Shown here: positions 60,680 through 64,000 of the stretch, piece by piece
Position numbering within the stretch: position 1 is the first letter of the stretch
Layout: every line of letters begins with the position of its first letter
The notes under the pieces: model-generated
The model's database searches: none
Seen by the model: the letters and a program-made list of their open reading frames with translations, nothing else
Told to the model about the DNA's origin: nothing
Made by a program: the position numbers and the translations under genes
Source: Lathyrus oleraceus
Lineage: Eukaryota; Streptophyta; Magnoliopsida; Fabales; Fabaceae
DNA length: 64,000 bases
Direction of reading: 5' to 3'
Assembly: GCF_024323335.1 (NCBI RefSeq)
Contig: NC_066583.1
Span: 12,986,665-13,050,664, forward strand

Positions 60680-61458
60680 TCAAAGTCCAGCAAATTTGTC
60701 CATTGGAGCCTCTTGTGTTCCAGTTGAATGTTGATAATTGACATATTCATCATACACAAACGGACGGTAGTGGAGAGGGTTTTCATCATCCACAAACTCA
60801 GATGGCCCCTTAATGATCATACCTTCCCTTGGCACTGCAAAAAGTACAAATGCAAATCTCTCTTCATCCCTTGCCACCACTCTGTGTGTGGCCGCCTCAA
60901 GTCTCCTATTACTCCACGCCTGTATTAAGCATTGAAATTCTAAATTAAACTCATTCTAAATTTTAATGTATGAGAAAATTATAAGAAGAATGATCTCAAA
61001 CTCTAAGTTGATATTTATTACCTGCAATATATCACCAACAACTACCACAAAGCCATTGGTGGGAATATTTATGTCAACCCAATTTCCTGTTTTGGGTAGC
61101 AACTGCAGACCTTGAACTCCATTGTCACATAGGAAGGAAATAGTTCCTTTGTCAGTGTGAGGTACCAAACCAATATTAGAACCCTTGGTCTCTTCAGAAG
61201 TTGAGTACCTAGTCATTCTTGCATCATTGTAGTAATTCAACTCTTCAGCATCCAAGTTATAATGCTCTGGAAGCTCAAAGGCTTCCACAACCATCTTCAT
61301 AATAATTGTACTTAGCTCACGAGTTTTCGAAGTATAAATACCTAGCGCCGCACTGCATATATATTACAAATTTTTTCACATACTATTCTGAAATAATAAA
61401 TTAATTTGAAACTAAATATGCTAAAGTAACTTTATTGAAAATAGTTTAAAAGATAATA

Positions 61459-61548
<90 letters not shown>

Positions 61549-62058
61549 GTAAATTAAGAATATAATTTTTAATAATATAATTGAAATTATATGATCGAAA
61601 GTCATACATGTGTAATAAGTCTATATGTGTGTACGGGTGAGTTTGTGATGTATTTTAGTAAAATAAAATATTAATTACCTAAAAGATGGATTCCCTTGAG
61701 GCCACATGAGATCAATAAAGTCTTGAAGAGCCGTATCTGGATTAACATCATTATCAATTCCAAAGGATTCAGCATAGGGTAGGATACGACTTTTTGAAGT
61801 GTATCCCCTATAAGCCCTTGAGCTAACAGACTTCTTCTTAGTTTCTTCAGGTAAATCAAACAATGATTTCATGCCTGTGAAAAATCTATCATGTAAATCA
61901 TTTGAGATATCATCACACCTTATGAGAAAACAACCATGACTCTCAAATGCTTCTCTCACTTTCTTGCTCATTTCTTTCCACTCTTCGCCCCCTTCTTCTA
62001 ACTTCACTCCACCGCTAATATTAAAATTCAAAATTGGGATCTCATTCTCATTACCCAT
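60680..62058 (-). CDS. 2-oxoglutarate-dependent dioxygenase, AOP1-like (3 exons)
   Basis: The exons are 62058-61679, 61352-61022 and 60919-60680. Both introns have GT-AG ends, phases agree, and the product is 316 aa, the usual family size. The start chosen is MGNENEIPILNFN; an ATG 27 bp upstream would only add a Lys run. The N-terminal dioxygenase domain contains REAFESHGCFLIRCDD and MWPQGNPSF. The Fe(II)-binding triad is H192 and D194 (VPHTDKG) and H249 (AATHRVV). R258 is the 2-oxoglutarate-binding arginine, here in RFAF where RxS is usual. Such soluble enzymes hydroxylate or desaturate small molecules using 2-oxoglutarate and oxygen; the substrate cannot be told from sequence. The AOP-type assignment is by overall similarity. 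Intron 1 holds a long (TA)n tract. Confidence 0.9.
61461..61545. repeat. (TA)n microsatellite in intron 1 of the dioxygenase gene
   Basis: About 85 bp of pure TA within the intron 61353-61678. A repeat of this kind can vary in length between individuals. Confidence 0.97.
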
Positions 62059-62130
62059 TTTCTTTTTCTTTTTTTTCTTTTGCACTATATTTTGTTATTT
62101 ATATTGCATTGTTCTCAATAGAGACATAAC

Positions 62131-62140
62131 TATATATATA
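62131..62140 (-). promoter_or_regulatory. Candidate TATA box of the dioxygenase gene
   Basis: TATATATATA on the minus strand, 73 bp upstream of the chosen ATG. That is a normal distance for a plant gene with a short 5' UTR. The region is generally AT-rich, so the match is only suggestive. Confidence 0.5.
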
Positions 62141-63131
62141 CACTGAAAATATGAGTTACTTATGTTAATACAATTGTTTTATCTAGAAGCTCTAATAGAT
62201 ATATTACTTTTTTTTTTAATCTAGAAACTCTAATAGATAGATTAACATGAAATTTGATGTCAATTTAAGTCAAATTTTATTTTATTTTTAGTAAATACAA
62301 AATAGCTAAGTAAAAAAAATACCTTTCTTTTAAAATTGAATTATGCATCGAAAAAAGAGAAGTTTCTTGTAAATTGTGTTAGTATTGGAAATAGAAATAA
62401 AAATACACTAAAAACCAAATGATAATAAAAATATAGATTTAAATGCACTTTTAATCCACTTATTTTGATTTATTTTTTTTAATTTTGTCCTCATTTAAAA
62501 AAAAATCAGCCTTTTGATCAATGTATTTATCATTTTATTTTTGATTTTCCCCTTTTAGGTTTGTCTATGTGGCGTCAAATTTATGACGTGACCCTCACAT
62601 GTGATTGTCTATGTGGCACCACGAGACACATTTTCGATCACCTTATGCTTTTAAAAAAAAAAATTAAAAATATTGTTTAATATAAGAGTAAATTCCGATT
62701 TTGGTCCCTCACAAAAATTGCAGAACCCAAATTTATCCTTGAGAAAAAAATGAATCATATTTAATCTCTTAGAAAATTTAATCGGGTCATATTAGTCCCC
62801 CTGTTAACATTTTTCTTAAATCGTTTTTTTTCCTACTTTTACACCGTGACTGGACTGCCATGTGTGTTATTTATGACATGCATTTTTTAATAATTATGTG
62901 GATAACTACGTTGGATTTTATTTTTTATTTTTTAAATACAAAATTGATTTTTATTTTTAATTTCAATTTTATTTTAAAACAATTCATATTTGAAAATATA
63001 AAAAAAAAGCCAAAAATTATTCATAGAACCCAAGTCCCTTCAAGTTAAATGGTAGTCTCTTTTCCACTAGACCAATCTCTAACACCCCATATAATATAAA
63101 TTTAGAATAATATCATACACGTGTTAATTGG
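62141..63131. other. Upstream spacer with dispersed-repeat remnants
   Basis: No gene is recognised. A TAAATTCCGATTTTGGTCCC-type stretch with later TTAGTCCCCCTGTTAAC (62690-62810) resembles interspersed repeats common in legume DNA, class unknown. At 63023-63078 the minus strand has GATTGGTCTAGTGGAA and CTTGGGTTCTATG, a weak tRNA-like box pair. Confidence 0.5.
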
Positions 63132-64000
63132 TGTCACATCCTGATTTTGATCCTGAATCACCGATTCAACACATCCATCATAGTTATTGCATCTATACAT
63201 ATCATAACATGATTTCTGTACCGCATAGTGCCTAGAATATCAGTCGAAATAATTTTTTTGGAATTACAGGAGAACCGGTTGAATTAATCGCCAGATGTGC
63301 ATCAAATCAGTAGACGAAAAATTTTAAAATCAAGCTTGCAAACACCAGTTTTATTAATCTATGTTCCGCGTAGTTTAATCTGGTATGCTCGACTTATTTT
63401 TCGGCTAATGTTTCGGCCACCTTTCGACCCGCCTGAGCTTTTTAACCGGTCAAAATTTATTTCAGAATTAAAAGAAACGCTGTATTTTTCAATAAATATA
63501 TTTCATACTAATCATTTTAAGGCATTCAGTTTAAATTTCTGGGCACTTTGACGCCCGACTTTTATTCTCTTTCCACCCTTTTATTTATTTATTTTTAGTT
63601 AAAATGTCAGCCAATTTATTTAAGTTTTAGTTTATGTAGTTTAAATTTATCTCCGCTTAGTCTGTTTTATTTTTTTATTCAAAACAAATTTTACTTTGAT
63701 AATTAAAAAAAAAGGGTACATATTGAGAAATTTGGAAGATTAGAATAACAAAACAATTGCTGCATCGGATCCTTTTCTATGATCCACCTGTCACGCGACA
63801 GCTGGCAGGAGTGGGAAGTGGGATGGAGAATTAAGAGGTAACCATTTTCATGGCCTGCGGATAAGGGCATCCTAGAAGAGGACAAGAGACTCCGGACGTG
63901 TCTTTCTGGTAGAGGGTGAAGGTACAAATATTTGAATAGGTGGATACAAAAGAAGAAGGAAAGGAGGCGCAGAGAAAAAAGAATGATTACCTTTGTTTGT
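63132..64000 (+). repeat. Possible LTR start, cut by the window end
   Basis: TGTCACATCCTGATTTTGAT at 63132 resembles the TG-start of plant gypsy LTRs (TGTCACACCCCGATTTTG type). The following 0.87 kb has no supported ORF. The partner end and the target duplication lie outside the window, so this is tentative. Confidence 0.35.

Noticed and set aside
63703..63927. 74-aa minus-strand ORF near the window end
   Set aside because: No recognisable domain and no supporting splice or promoter context; the region may be part of an LTR cut by the window.

Overview
This window is plant nuclear DNA, most likely from a legume of tribe Fabeae (Pisum, Vicia, Lathyrus or Lens). The evidence is a stack of very large Ty3/gypsy retrotransposons of the Tat/Ogre type. 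They have 4-5 kb LTRs, a primer-binding site starting TGGCGACTC (as expected for tRNA-Arg priming), an extra ORF upstream of gag, an intron between protease and reverse transcriptase, two RNase H domains and a repeat-rich 3' untranslated region. The species call is inference. Nearly everything from 1 to about 55 kb is mobile DNA. The only intact host gene found is a three-exon 2-oxoglutarate-dependent dioxygenase on the minus strand at 60,680-62,058. Layout: 1-7,854 is the 5' part of a minus-strand element (element 1): reverse transcriptase, intron, gag-protease with a deleted gag core, leader, primer-binding site and a 2,355-bp 5' LTR. It sits inside a plus-strand Ogre (Ogre-C), of which the integrase C-terminus, the 3' UTR with a tandem array of about 103-bp units, the polypurine tract and the 3' LTR are visible. 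The Ogre-C 3' LTR is split into three pieces (11,096-11,295; 37,018-38,300; 48,821-52,054) by two later insertions. The first is Ogre-A (11,297-37,012, minus strand), a structurally complete element whose genes carry only a few point lesions; it is itself interrupted by a solo LTR (16,617-21,193, target duplication ACTGG). The second is another solo LTR of the same family (38,301-48,815, target duplication GAAAG), which carries a 5,542-bp CACTA DNA transposon (38,333-43,874, target duplication TAT). That CACTA is the most interesting object in the window. Its ends are arrays of palindromic TTTACACCC/GGGTGTAAA repeats. Its interior holds intron-containing fragments of a SNF2-family (SMARCAL1/ZRANB3-like) helicase gene and an ALG9-like mannosyltransferase gene in the same orientation, an unidentified exon-like fragment, and a chromodomain retrotransposon fragment. 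It therefore looks like a gene-capturing Pack-CACTA. From 52 to 60 kb lie older LTR fragments, a small non-autonomous CACTA element (55,682-56,466, target duplication AGT), a decayed Ty1/copia gag, long (TA)n tracts and AT-rich spacer. The dioxygenase gene follows, then AT-rich spacer and a possible LTR start near 63,132. Order of events read from the nesting: an old minus-strand element (RNase H scrap at 52,055-52,154), then Ogre-C into it, then element 1, Ogre-A and the second solo-LTR element into Ogre-C, then the first solo-LTR element into Ogre-A and the CACTA into the second solo LTR. The genes of each retroelement formed one replication unit (gag coat, protease, RT/RNase H, integrase). 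None of those visible here could now encode a full set of proteins without stops.
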